64,000 nucleotides of DNA from Undaria pinnatifida (lineage: Eukaryota > Sar > Phaeophyceae > Laminariales > Alariaceae): assembly GCA_012845835.1 (NCBI GenBank), contig JABAKD010000015.1, forward strand, positions 9,921,967 to 9,985,966, written 5' to 3'. The notes under the pieces were generated by a model. It did not search any database. It saw only the letters and a list, made by a program, of their open reading frames with translations, and was not told the origin of the DNA. Shown here piece after piece: positions 1 to 32,500 of the stretch; positions within the stretch are counted from its first letter, which is position 1; the number at the start of each line of letters is the position of its first letter. Both the position numbers and the translations under genes were made by a program.

Positions 1-269
1 TGTTGATGCTGCTCTGCTGTTGCTGCTGTGTTGCAGTTTTGGTTTTCGAGCTTGGTCGATTGTGGGTTTCCACAATGAGGATGGCGTTATGCTGCTACAC
101 GAAACCGTCAAAATAAAATAATCTATTGGTCGTTCTCCACGAGATGGGTTGCTGTACCATATATAGTCGCACACGAGTACGTCGTACGACGTACGAGTTG
201 ATGGTGTTGCGTGTTGTGGATGCTGTTGATTGGTGCTGTTGTGCTCACAACGACTTGTCGTCGTAAGCT

Positions 270-470
270 AATCCGTGGTAACTCACCAGACGAGCTCCAA
301 TCGCTCCGGAGTGGAAGAACACGCCCCAGGAAAAAGTAAAACTAAACCACCAGTACTATTCTATAGACTACACGTGCACGAGGAAGTCACCCGGCACACT
401 GGCAAACCATACACCAGCACGCACTACTTCAGCACACACAGAAGCGCTCAAAAACAGCGTTGCTATCCTG
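270..470 (+). repeat. Short fragment related to the 3.5 kb element
   Basis: The translation SNRSGVEEHAPGKSKTK resembles SNHSGAEEYPRGKAQTK from copy 2 (around 55350-55400), suggesting a diverged fragment. The palindrome GTACGTCGTACGACGTAC lies just upstream at 178-195. Confidence 0.35.
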
Positions 471-491
471 TGATCTCAGTTGACCCACGAT

Positions 492-20532
<20,041 letters not shown>

Positions 20533-20952
20533 TACAATGGCACGTGTAAATCATATAGCTATTAACATCACATGATGTACTTCCGTTTTGGGTTTCTTCT
20601 GCGTCCTGGAAAAGGGTGTGTGTGATCGACATTGCATCATGCTGCGCATTGGCGTGCAGAAATAATAACAACAATTACGTGGTTTCAAGTATATGGTAAT
20701 GGTGTTTATGAGTTATCGATGTTGAAGCTCATGCTGCAAATTGTCGGACAGCAAACATAAAAAGAGTAACATATGAATAACAGCTTAAGAATATGTCTGA
20801 TATCCAGGGGAGTATCGACCTACGCATACATCCGCAGGGTATTTCACGGGTCAGGTCCAAGCTGGCGGGTCGGGTCGGGTTGGACCACGTGAACCGACCC
20901 GACCCGAGAAAGTTTGAAATGTCTTGGGCTGGCCCGGCCCGAGCGACCCGAA

Positions 20953-21302
20953 CCGACCCGATCCGACCCGACCCGACCCGACCCGACCCGACCCGACCCG
21001 ACCCGACCCGACCCGACCCGACCCGACCCGACCCGACCCGACCCGACCCGACCCGACCCGACCCGACCCGACCCGACCCGACCCGACCCGACCCGACCCG
21101 ACCCGACCCGACCCGACCCGACCCGACCCGACCCGACCCGACCCGACCCGACCCGACCCGACCCGACCCGACCCGACCCGACCCGACCCGACCCGACCCG
21201 ACCCGACCCGACCCGACCCGACCCGACCCGACCCGACCCGACCCGACCTGACCCGACCCGACCCGACCCGACCCGACCCGACCCGACCCGACCCGATCCG
21301 AC
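20953..21302 (+). repeat. Long (ACCCG)n array 3' of gene 1
   Basis: About 69 nearly perfect ACCCG units (one T variant near 21248), flanked on both sides by related degenerate CGGGT/ACCCG sequence (20845-20950, 21315-21345). All long frames here are translations of the repeat. Confidence 0.95.
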
Positions 21303-22389
21303 CGTAGGATTGTTTAAGCTCCTGACCCGACTGCGGGTCGGGTCATGATCCGTGAATACCCCTGAACGTATCCCTCACGAGGAATGTAGAACACGAGTGG
21401 CGGGCGTGTCACGCGGATTGCAAGTATGAGTATAAACTAGTATGTCGGTTGAAATTAGATCTGTTGTACCGTATGGTTGCAGCCAGTATCAAGTTAGCTT
21501 GAGTAAAGCAAGCGGATGAAGGAATCAGATTCGATGTGGAAGAGTAGCGAATTTGACGATGTCACCTCCATCGATGGGTCGTGTTGATGATAAGCATTTC
21601 GATACGACAGTAGCCAGTAGCCTACCGAGTCGTTGATCGGTAACATAGTGGTCTATAGACAATGCTCAGCAGCATGGAGGACTATTATTGAAGCCTAAGC
21701 ATGACAAACAACGCGTTTATGCAGTCTATCCACGTACTTATGTACTTGATTTAAGTATAGTGCAGTCTGGCAGTCGAAATGCGGCACAATAAATAGTTAT
21801 GTACCACGTAATTCCGCTCGGCATGGCAAGCAAGACGTCCGAGTACACAAGCTCTTTAAAACAACAAGGTGGGTTGTTAGTTGTGGAGTTGACAATAATA
21901 GCACGGAGTAGCTACGTTACTTGCCTGAGGAAGTATCGACCTCTACGAGCAAGAATCAAGGGACACCGCAGCACGAGTAGGTCGGCCAGCAGTGCAATAA
22001 CTCGGTACAGACACCTCGGCGACATACATCACAAACGCTCACTAGCCGCCCGTTGATGCATTGCAGATCCACCTACGACCAAGGCTACGGCATGGGGGTG
22101 TACTAGTCGATTTTTGGGACTCTTGTTTCAGAGGCTCAGGGCCACTCGCGCAAGTGGCTACCTACAGTGCTTCTCGATTCCGCGTCATGCATCACCATGG
22201 AATTATTTTGCTTCGCCCCAGACACAAACCTATTTTGAATTCGGTTTTTGAGTGAGCCACTCAGCCACTCGAGCGAGTGGCTTAAACTGTTTCGAGAAAA
22301 GGCGGGTACCCCCTCCCTTACCTTTAAAATATATACCTGGTATATAAGTTGGCCTCGCTTGGCACCGACGCTGTAATACATTATATATA

Positions 22390-22925
22390 GGGGTTGGCGT
22401 TGGTTGGCAACGACGCCGTAAAACATGTCAGTCACTGTTTTGAGCTAGACAACCAGGGTACCGTTTTTCTTTTGTTTTTGTTTTTGGCGATCACCATGAT
22501 GGTTATCGAGTTAGATCATGTTGTGCGGGTTAGAGAACCCTAACTCCGCACAAGGGGAATGCTCGCATCACGTTATGTGAATATGGTAAGGCACCCACGA
22601 GGCAGTTACATAGCAATACCCATTGCTGTCTCTGGAGTGGCCACACCAGAAAACAAAGTAACTCATTGGCGCTGTCATCCATAACCAAGAAAGTAGGCAC
22701 AAGGTGCCGAAGTCCGTCTTACGAGAGGTTCTCGGAAGGATGCAGTCCACCCTTCATGCGACTCGCCGACCACCTAACGGCACTTCGCTCCGCGCTTGGT
22801 GAAAGCAATGCCTACCTGGTTGGTGAAAACCCGACGTGCTCCGTCCCGGCAGAGTAGGGACGCGAGGGTCTATGGTCATACGACTACGGCCATGCACAAA
22901 TTGAATACACCCCCCCCCCCCCCCC
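22390..22925 (+). repeat. Repeat family E, ending in poly-C
   Basis: A 530-base unit runs from GGCGTTGGTTGGCAACGACG through GGCACCCACGAGGCAGTTAC, AGGTGCCGAAGTCCGTCTTA and GGTGAAAACCCGACGTGCTC to a run of about 16 C. It is repeated at 27185-27960, in part at 58450-58800, and as fragments at 30760, 31650 and 35500 (minus). Confidence 0.7.
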
Positions 22926-23409
22926 TACCTTAGTCACGGTTCTACTCTGGACGCGTGGTGTGCAGACCCGATAAAGGTTAGGGTCGGGAGAACTCGTTTA
23001 GGGCCTACGGTATACTTCAACGGCGCAGGTAACTCGCGCATGGCTGCCCTTTTTGTTCCCCAGTCTAGATTTTGTTTAGCGTTTTTTCGCTTAGTGCTAT
23101 GCACTGCCATACGATCGTTTGTTACGCTGACTCTGGCAGCATCCAGGGGAACCATTGACACATATCTTCAACGAGGAAAACATTTATCTGTAAAAACGCG
23201 CGACCGGAGTATCATGCAGCTTGCAAAGGAGCGTATAGACCATTAAATTTATCGAAGTTACAGCTGACGTAGTTGAAAACAAATAAGTAGAAAGTCCGTT
23301 ATTGGGTGAGGTAACAAGGTCGCGCTCGCGCTAGTAGCCCAAAGCCGGCAGCGAAGATGTGGGTACCCCCCCTAACGTAACTCGAGTCACCTACGACAAG
23401 CTACGAGTC

Positions 23410-23890
23410 CCACCCTCTGCATGAGGCATCCTGTGCCTGTGAGGTTGAGTCTGAGGCACGCGGTTCGGGCATCCTATGTGGTGGCGTCCTGTCTTGAGAC
23501 ATATAATCTGAGGCATTCTGTCTGTGGCCTTTCGTCTCAGGCACCCTGCCTGAGGATCCTGTCAAAGGCATACCTGGTATATACTGTGTGGTCTATAGAC
23601 GCGGGGTTAACCGTGAGAAAATATCGCTGTGTACGATAATCTGACCCATATCCGTCAGCCTATCTATGACACCCGTGGATATACCCAAGATATCCCCTGA
23701 CGACCCCAGGCACCCTATATGAAGAACTTGTCGGAGGCTTCCGGTCTGTAGTATGCTATCTGAGGCCTCCTGTCTCTGACATCATACCTGTGTTATTCTG
23801 TACGTGACATGCTGTCTGGCATTTAGCTGAGGCATGCTGTCTGCGGTTCAATCTTAGGCATCCTGTTTGTGGCATTTTGTCCGTCACGAA
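23410..23890 (+). repeat. Degenerate minisatellite (GAGGCATCCTGTCT)n
   Basis: Irregularly spaced copies of GAGGCATnCTGTCTGTGGC over about 480 bases. No coding frame is convincing. Confidence 0.6.
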
Positions 23891-24374
23891 CGACGCGCTG
23901 GCGGTGTATGGTACGGCCTGTGCTTGGAGGGACACCGTTTGCTAAGAGTTGCTCTGTCGATATACCTCGTCGACAGATAGTGTGGAGACAGCGTTCAACG
24001 GGAGGCGCCCAAAAAATTGTGTGCTTCCGAAAGGACGAAACGACACTAAAGTAATCGGAGTTTATTGCGGGTCGTTTTCTTCTTGTGCGGGTTGGGTCGG
24101 GTCAAGGTGACCCCACCGGAACCGTGAGATTTCGAACACCCGCTGACCAATGTACGCCACCTTAACGCGGGTCGACCGTTCTCCTTGCGGATAGGTTGAG
24201 CCGCGGGAACATTGTGAGAACAGGCCGGGGCCAACGCCACTACATGAAAACGGTTATAACGCGAAAGGCAGGCTATCACCCACCGCCACACATGAGATAA
24301 CTTAGCCCTGTCGGGACCCAGGTATAACGACCTAGAAGCGACTGCTGCGGTCTTCTCATTATTTTAGGAAGAAC

Positions 24375-24600
24375 GTGCGACAAACACCTCGGACAGATCA
24401 CGATATAGATAATCTACAGTAAATCCTGTATCTGCCATTATAAGACGTTGTGCCGGATCTATATTAGTACAGATCCTACCCTGGGAGCATTTGCTAGATC
24501 ATGTAGATCGTATGACTCCCACCCGGTATCATGAGCTAGACCATACACAGATTTTCCCTGAAATATAATAGAGAATCACATGTAGATCGGTCCGGCGTGT
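24375..24600 (+). repeat. Repeat family D
   Basis: CCTGTATCTGCCATTATAAG, GGATCTATATTAGTACAGAT and GAGCTAGACCAT match 13470-13815 and 30405-30640, with fewer tandem units. Confidence 0.55.
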
Positions 24601-25639
24601 GCAAGTATCGTCATGCCGTACCCAGGTGTCGTGCAACTCCCTACGTTGCACTTGGAACACACCCCCTATCGTCATGCCGCGCGCGTGTTGTGATATTTTG
24701 GGCTATTCTCTACTTTGCAAATGAAACACACACCCTCCCCCTGCACAGACCATGCTGCTCCGCGTGACCGAATCTGCAACCGGCAATTTTTTCAACCCTT
24801 CTTCCCTCTGACGATTCGAGGAAAATCAAGGGGGTGAACTGAACCCCCTTGCAGCCGTACCCAAGGAATTCTCGGATCATTCTATTAGCGGCCACGAAAT
24901 TGCAGCCGTCGAAAGTACGGAGGTGGCTCTATTAGTAGGGACCAAAATGACTTGGAGTGTCAGTATCAACCCCGGTCATTGTGCTTTCCCAACCAACCCA
25001 AAGCCAGAGGAAAAAGGTTTGCGGGAGAAATACTCACCGCCAGCTAAGCATACAGTAGGTTCGTCGTTCACACCTATTTCAGATACGCGCCGCGCTGATA
25101 GCGCACTCAGCGCGGAGTTCATCTCGGGCGAGGCTCCCATGCTGGGGCAGGAGGCCTAATCTAAGCAATACTTTGAACGTTCGGCGTAGGCGCAGAGAAT
25201 ACAACAATAGTAAAAAGGCGACCATATCAGCAGTAGTAGTAAAAGCGGACCTCCTACCGACCAGCCAATCGGATGTAGGATAATCGCGGTTCTGAACCGT
25301 ACCGCCTATCGCGGAAATACTGGGCGCCGTGCTTCAAACATGGTGGAAAACCTGCCGGACTCGGACTAGCGCGACGCCCCATATTATCAGATTCCTTTAG
25401 TATGCACTCGCAACGACTTTATTCTTGAGCTAAAGGAGACGGTTAGTGGGTTTATGACAATTTGAGATTTAAAGCGTATCCCTAACACTAGATCTACAAT
25501 CGAACGGAAATAATTATAGAAAACCACGACCAACTACTCGTATAAAGGTTGCGTATAAATAATACGTGTACTACGTAGGCCCATACGTGTACCACGTAGG
25601 CCCATCAACTCAGTCGGCCTGCCACCCCCGCTTCAGCAC

Positions 25640-26295
25640 GGGGGCTTCGGGCCTCAGGGGGGGTATTTCTATAGTACCGGCATGTGCCAGCAGGAGATTT
25701 CGGCACACTAAAGCGGCAATCGGCACTACTCCGCACACTGCTACTACTGGTTGTTTCCATCTGTGCCAAGCGATTGCAGAGACCACCATAGCGTGCAACC
25801 GGCACTACTCAACCGGCACTATAGAGGGACCACAGCCGTGGACCCCCGGCAGGCAATGCAAAAGCAAGCGAGGGCTTAGGGCTATACCCCGTGCAAGCAC
25901 AGCGGAGTTTCCCTACAATTGCCAGCTGGATAATCCCTATTGCCGGTATAGTGCCAGTGAAATCGCCTGGCACGACTGAAACCCACCATACTAGTACCAC
26001 TATCGATGCTATACCCAATAGTGACGGCATCCAGTCCACTGCCGGTATTGTTCGCTGGCACACACCGGCACGGCAGAGGAACCACTGTTGTACCGACAGC
26101 GCAATGCAAAAGCAAGCGAGTGGCCTTCGAGACACGGGCGCCAGGCCTACATCCCGACACAATCACCGACAACTCAACACAGAAGCAAGCGAGCAGCCTT
26201 CGAGACACGGGCGCCTAGGGCGATACCCCGTGCACGCACCGGCAACGCACCACAAAAGCAAGCGAGCAGCCCGCGATAGACGCGCACGGGGCTAA
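25640..26295 (+). repeat. Degenerate tandem repeat region
   Basis: GCAAAAGCAAGCGAG-GCCTTCGAGACACGGGCGCC modules at about 25857, 26105, 26183 and 26258, and ACCGGCACTACT modules at the left. Peptides in several frames repeat (KASE.PSRHGR, KRAAFETRAP), so the frames are repeat translations. Confidence 0.55.
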
Positions 26296-26410
26296 TAGCG
26301 ACGACAGCCTTAACTTCGTTTTCTTAGAACTGCACCGACGGTATTGACGACAAACTGCTTGAAAAAAAAGGAGAAAGTCCATTTTTGCAGTGCTGTAGTA
26401 ACAGGGTGGA

Positions 26411-26570
26411 CTAGCTCTCAGCCCGGACTCGCTCTTCCAGCCAGCCAGAAAAATCCAGCTTCTTCACTCCCATGGGAGGCGGCAGGTGCTCTGGCTCGAC
26501 GATGGCACTGAGAGCTTCCGTCACGTCGGAGTCTGTTCCCGGCAAAAAGCGAAATCTTTGCCTAACTCGC
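26411..26570 (-). CDS. Gene 2, terminal exon: CRAL-TRIO C-terminus
   Basis: The acceptor is CCCGCACGGATAG; the first base completes Glu. It encodes RVRQRFRFLPGTDSDVTEAL, SAIVEPEHLPPPMG, VKKLDFSGWLEERVRAES and then TAG. The R-x-R-F-L-x-G-x-D and E-x-L-P-x-x-x-G blocks followed by D-F-x-x-W-L-x-E-R are the normal C-terminal end of the fold. Two later AG sites (GTTAG and CAAAG) could be used instead, removing 4 or 6 residues. A (GGGT)n tract lies about 55 bases upstream in the intron. Confidence 0.8.
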
Positions 26571-29500
26571 CTATCCGTGCGGGGCAGCAATTAACAAGAC
26601 ACAATATTACGTTGGCAAAGAGAGGTTGGTGGGTGGGTGGGTGGGTGGGTGGGTGGGTGGGTAGGTGAGTAGATGTGTGGGTGAGCGGGTGAGTGGGTGG
26701 ATGGGTAGGTGCGCGAAGCAGTACAGGGTCCCGGGGCGCGTTTTCGGTGCGCTTGCCGCAAGCGCCCAAGGCAGGCATCGCCGTTTCTCTTACGCGAGAC
26801 AACAAAGAAACACGGCAAGTTGCAAAACCAGGCTCGCGAAGAGTCGAAATCGCAGCATTGGTCGTGTTCGTCGCAAAACGCCGCCACCGCGGCTGTTGCT
26901 ACCGCCGCCAGCGCTATCTCGGCCGACAAGCCCCCCCATATAAGCCGCGTGTCACGGTAGAGGTAGCGCTTTTGTTCAGGGCTCACAGGGTGCGATACGT
27001 GGCACCAAGCCTGTCACAGGAGATCGGGAACATAGGTAATGCTTCAGGTCGGAGCATCGGACATGTTCTCAGTGTTATGACTTCCATTTCTTTATCCTCC
27101 CCTGTCTTGATGTTTGAGGTGTGAGCTACTCGTACTCCCAATGGCCATGCTACCTCTGCCCCCCCCCCCCCGCCCACCTAAACTACATATAAGAGTTGGC
27201 CTTGGTTGGCACCGACGCTGTAAAACATTATATGTATATTGGCGTTGGCGTTGGTTGGCAACGACGCTGTAAAACATGCTAGTCACTGCGTGAGCCAAAC
27301 AACCAGGGTACCGTTTTGTTTTGTATTTTTGTTCTTGTTTTTTTTTGGCGGTCACCATGATGGTAATCGTATTAGATAATTTTGTGCGGGGTGGAAAACA
27401 CTAACGATATTGGGGTTGGCGTTGGTTAGCAACGACCCTGTAAAACATGCCAGTCACTGCCTGAGCTAGACAACCAGGGTACCCTTTTTTTTTTTTTTTT
27501 GGCGGTTGCCATGATGGTTATCGTATTAGAAAATTTTGTGCGGGGTGGAGAACACTAACTCCGCACAAGGGGAATTATCGCATCACAAGGCACCCACGAG
27601 GCAGTTTCATAGTAACACTCATTGCTATCTAAGCAGTGGCCACACCAGAAAACAAAGTAGCTCATTGGCGCTGCCATCCATGAGCAAGAAAGTAGGCACA
27701 AGGTGCCGAAGTCCGCCTTACGAGCGATTCTTGGAAGGATGCAGTCCACCCTTCATGCGACTCGCCGAACACTTCACGGCGCTTCGCGCTTGTGGTGCAA
27801 GCAATTTCTGCCTGGTTGGTGAAAACCCGACGTGCTCCGGCTCCGTCCCGGCATAGTAGGGATGCGAGGGTCTATGGTCACACGAATTCGGCCACGCACA
27901 AACTGAGTACACCCCCCCCTCCCCGCGCCCACATCCGCCGCATGCCACGGCAAAGGTAGCACCTTTTGACCAAGCTGTATCTGACCGACGGCGCTTCAAA
28001 AGCGAGGAAGTGGCCAGTGTCGTGTGACCACCGCTTGTGTATTACAACGCGTATGAATCCGTTGAGCGCCTAAGCCATGGGACTGTTTATCGAGTCTGCA
28101 CTGTCGTTTGAACCCGAGGACACTCTTTGGGGGGGGGTATAGAGCTCTCCTCTAATGAGGAGCTTCAGACAAAATAGGTGATGCCAGGTGGGTACATAAG
28201 TTTCAGATTTTGTCCCTCTCCACCCTCCACCCGGATTATATAGCATTAGTGCGCAGAATGGCTGTGGACCGAAGTCACCCTCGGTAAAATGTTCTATTCA
28301 CCATGGCTGGCATCAAGGGGAGTCATCGACGTACATCTTCAAAGAGTAATGCATCTAAAAAAACAAATGCGCGGCCGTGAGTATCACACGGCTCGCAAAG
28401 CAGAGTATACATTGACCATTGCATTGGTCGAACTCACAGCTGACGTGTTTGAAATAGTTTTAACAAAATACGGGTGCCCGCTCTTACCGCACAATTAGTA
28501 GCGTGCAAAAAATCGCTCACTGGTGCCGGAAGACCGCTGCCTCATCATGCATCAAGTCACTCACTCACTCATGGAGGGGAGATCCCTACCGTATACGGCA
28601 TGCATGAAAGAAAGCTCAACCTAGCTCAACCTAACCCAACCCGAACGCAACCCAACCAAAATTGCGGTGCTTTCAATTGGGCGTTGGTGAGTGCGCGTCC
28701 TAAGATTCAAAGCAAAATGAAAAGTAGGAAGGGTTGGAGAGAGGAGAGGGTTCAGGCACTTTGTCATGGTCGGGCCAAAGGAGAGGAGAGGGCGGGTTCA
28801 GGTAAGGTGGGGTACCCGGTTTTTAACCCTTTTAGTGCCGCAGTCCCGTATCGGGACAAAACACTTGGAGTTAGAATAGGATACTATCTGGGAGTTGGAA
28901 CTGGGTTAAGAGCGTCCATAAAAAAATAAAAAACGGACATACCCGATGTAACAGCGCCCACAACAAAAGAAAAAAACGGCAATAAAAGCGGTCAAATCCG
29001 CTTGAAACGCCTTGCCACGCCTATTATGCTAAACACCACTACAATTGCGACGCCGATGCTAAAACCTGCATTGATACCCAATCTGAGGTAAGAGCGGCAC
29101 GGAAACAAGAGCGGTAGCACTCGCCTGATCCGAGAGGCTCTTATATCGGGTACTCCGCTGTACCTCAATGGTTGGACAAACGACTCACTCGTGTAGGAAG
29201 GTGCTGATGACCACCCACACCAAGCGGAAGAACGATGGAGGGTAGCACATGTTCATGGAGCCGACTCGAACGGGGAGCGCTCCCTGGAGGCTATCCAGCA
29301 CCATCCTGTTGAACGTCTGATCCACCTGCTCGCGACGATGAGGGGGTTCGTTCGCGCGTAAGGGTATAACTTTTTCGAGGCTCGAAAGGAAATTTTTTAC
29401 TAATAAATCATTGCAGGCTTGATGTCTATTATTACTTTTGGTTACTGGTAGGTGTTAGGCTCATGACAGCTCATTATATTAGATCAAAACGGGCGACCGG

Positions 29501-32500
29501 TGTATTACGCTTCTTGCACAGATGGATATCAACCCTAAATTTTCGATCTCACACTGGCGTTGTTAGAACCTTTTTTTCATAAAAACTGACGATTGCAGTA
29601 TCCTCCATACGAACCAACCCGGGCTGCTAGATTAAGCGAGGAAGACTTTTCCAGTCGAACTTCAATGCAAGCGCCTGCAAGATACGCGCACAGTTTGCAC
29701 TGCCGTGTGCTGCATGCTCGCACCATACAAAAAATAACTTTTTGTTTGTTGACTCCTACGAAGCGTAGAGGGCTTACCCATTGAGCGAACAGTAGTGGGG
29801 TAGTGAAGTCACCGATATGAAGACATGCAAAAAGAACTACCAATATAATACGTTGCTCCTAGCCAAGGCACAGTGTGGAGAGAAGACTCACTCGGAAGAA
29901 CAAGAGCAAAGAGGAGTGACGGCGAAACAGCCAGAATGATTCCGCCATCCCGATATCCCGCTACCATGTAGCCAACCTATCACTGGAAACCCCTACTATA
30001 CTCAGCCGTCGTCATATCCAATGAGCCCCACAAGGTTTAACAACAACTTATTTACGGCTGCAGACGAAAAAAACGGTGAAGCATGAGTAGATCATGATAA
30101 AATGGCGATTGCAGCATCGGCTGCAGCAAGCAGTTCGTGCTTCCAGCGCAGGAGATGCGCCTGGAGTGCTGCGTGGGGGAATGCACGACACACACGCGTC
30201 ACGATGGTACCAGTGCTGCTGAACGCTCTTCCTGGACGGTTGATGGCACCGCACGGTCGGTTTGTGTGGTCGCTTTCCTGGTCCTCAAGGCAAAGTCCAC
30301 GGTTGGTGGGGGGACGCGGAGGGTATCCCCCCTCTCACCACCGACTTTAGACCATTCGTGCGAGAGGCTCGCCTAATTCAAATTCGGACTTTAAAAAAAT
30401 TAACACCTCGACCAGATAATGATCTAGATCATCTAGATCATCTATATCATTTACAGTGGCGATCTTGCATCTGCCTTTGTTCGATGTTGTGCGGGATCTG
30501 TATATAGAGAGCACCGATCCAACCCTGAAACCAACCCTGAAAACAATTGCTAAATCATGCAGATCGTACGGCCGCCATCCGATACTATGAGCTAGATCAA
30601 TCAGATCTTCCCTGACAGATGTAGATAATCAAGTGGGGATTGGCGATCTGTTCGACACAAATGGACAACCCCGTGGCGGAGCATACCGCGAAGTCGAAAA
30701 AACAAAAACAGGGCTGTTCAGAGCCGCCGAAAAAAGGGGTCCTAACAGTAATTTCCCTTCCCTCCTCCGTCCCGGCATCGTAGGGGTGCGAGGGTCAATG
30801 GTCTCAAGACTACGGTTATGCATGAAACGCCTGCCCTCGCCTTGATCTCGAAAAAGCGACGGTGCCGACCTGCTCACTGTTTTAGCTTCCTTGTCCGCAT
30901 TCCCAAGACCATTACACGGAAATACCAAATACACATGGAAATGTGCCACTGTTGAGTGCATACGGGCGGGACCCTTTCGTGGCTGCAAAACATTTCCACG
31001 CTTAATCCACGTAGCTCGTTCCCCAAAAAGTGCGTGCAGTTCGGGAGTGGAAATTTGATGATTGGCCAGTGTGTGGTTCCAGCGTTTTGAGAAGGCGTAC
31101 ATCGAAAAAAACTATAAACCTGCCGTGAACCATACCCCCAAAACCGCAACATTAATTCAAACCCCTACCCTACCTTACCCATAGGAACTTCTTCCGAAGA
31201 CATTCGGGCAGACGAAAGTACAAATCCTTGAAAATTATCGGTAAAAATAAAAATCTGATACAATGATTCGTCCGTAATTATCACCAGGTACAGTAAGGAT
31301 CCCCTCATAAGGCGGTCTGAGTGAGGCGGTATCCCGACATAAGGCGGTCCAAACCGCTCGGCGCGACTGGGGAATTGCACTGACAACGTGGAATGAAAAA
31401 GGCGGCTTCCCTCAATGAGGCGGTCGTATTGCTTTGGCGCACCGCCGCCTTATCGGGGGACCTCTATACCGTACCAGTAAATGTCAGTGATGAGAGGCTG
31501 ACAACGGCTGCTCGTACTGCATCGATAACACAGACCATTGGACACCCATTCTTGACGACCACGGCGTGGATATTTCCGCCCTAGGATACCGCAGGGTCGC
31601 ACGCGATGATTCGCACCGAGATCGTCCTTTCTCCTTGTCTCCACCCCGTTTGTGGTGTTAAGACTACGGCTATGCATGAAATGAGTACACCTCCCCGTCC
31701 CCTCCGCCCTCGCGTCCCCCCCGCCCCCTCTTTGCGACCAAGGCAACACGTGCGTACACGACAGCACGACAGCAGTAGGGGTAGCATGGACTCTTGCTAC
31801 GATATGGGGGCACTACTTTTTTGGAGACAAAGTACATGGAATAGTAGTGAGATCTTTTTCCCAAGGAATGAAAGGGTTAAGCAAGGAACAAGCCACGTTT
31901 AATTTTTTTAATGCTTTGTTCATCCGATCAACTATCCTCGCACTTTTCTTTTCTACTTCTTCCCCCCTAGTCGTAGCTCGGATCCGGGGCCGCTACGCAG
32001 ACTCTTCTTCCCCCTCCCCGCTACAGGCACGCGTCTTCGTTTATATCGCGAGAAGATTTCAGCCCTTTCTTGCCTCGTCGAGTCGCGTCGAGTTCATCGG
32101 AGTAACACGCATGTTTTCCAGTGTGTTTCGTGGAATATCTAGGCCTTGGGATTGTTGGTCGAGCTACACTCTCAGCTTATCTCAACGTAAGTAGTCGGCG
32201 AGGAATGAAGCTGCCCCGGGTGAAGGGGCTCAGAAAAAAAAAATGGCGAATGTCTGCCGTACCATGCTTCCATCGTGTCCGTCGCAAGGAAGGAACAAGC
32301 CCAGCGACAACTGAAGCCACGCTGCCGCGGTACTGATACTATGTAAGAGTCATCCCACGGTAGGGGTTGCAGTTGTTGGACTAACTCATTGTGTGCGACC
32401 GGTTGAGCTCCTCACGGGAGGAACTACCGGTTATCATGATAATTTGACGAGCACAATGGTTGTTTTTAGGACCAGCGCATAGATGTGCTGGTCGGATTGC

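Larger units (their letters stand above)
20533..26410. other. Convergent intergenic region (content summary)
   Basis: It lies between the 3' ends of genes 1 and 2. It contains (ACCCG)n, repeats E and D, minisatellites and a CGGGT fragment (24070-24145). I see no coding exon in 21350-22380 or 24600-25560. Confidence 0.5.

Noticed and set aside
20793-21348. Long frames reading RPDPT repeats, and the equivalents at 18.1-18.7 kb
   Set aside because: Direct translation of (ACCCG)n; all frames are open because the pentamer has no stop.
26591-26986. Ala/Cys-rich minus-strand ORF next to gene 2 exon 6
   Set aside because: Exon 5 joins exon 6 directly in phase with continuous CRAL-TRIO sequence, leaving no room for it; part translates the (GGGT)n tract.
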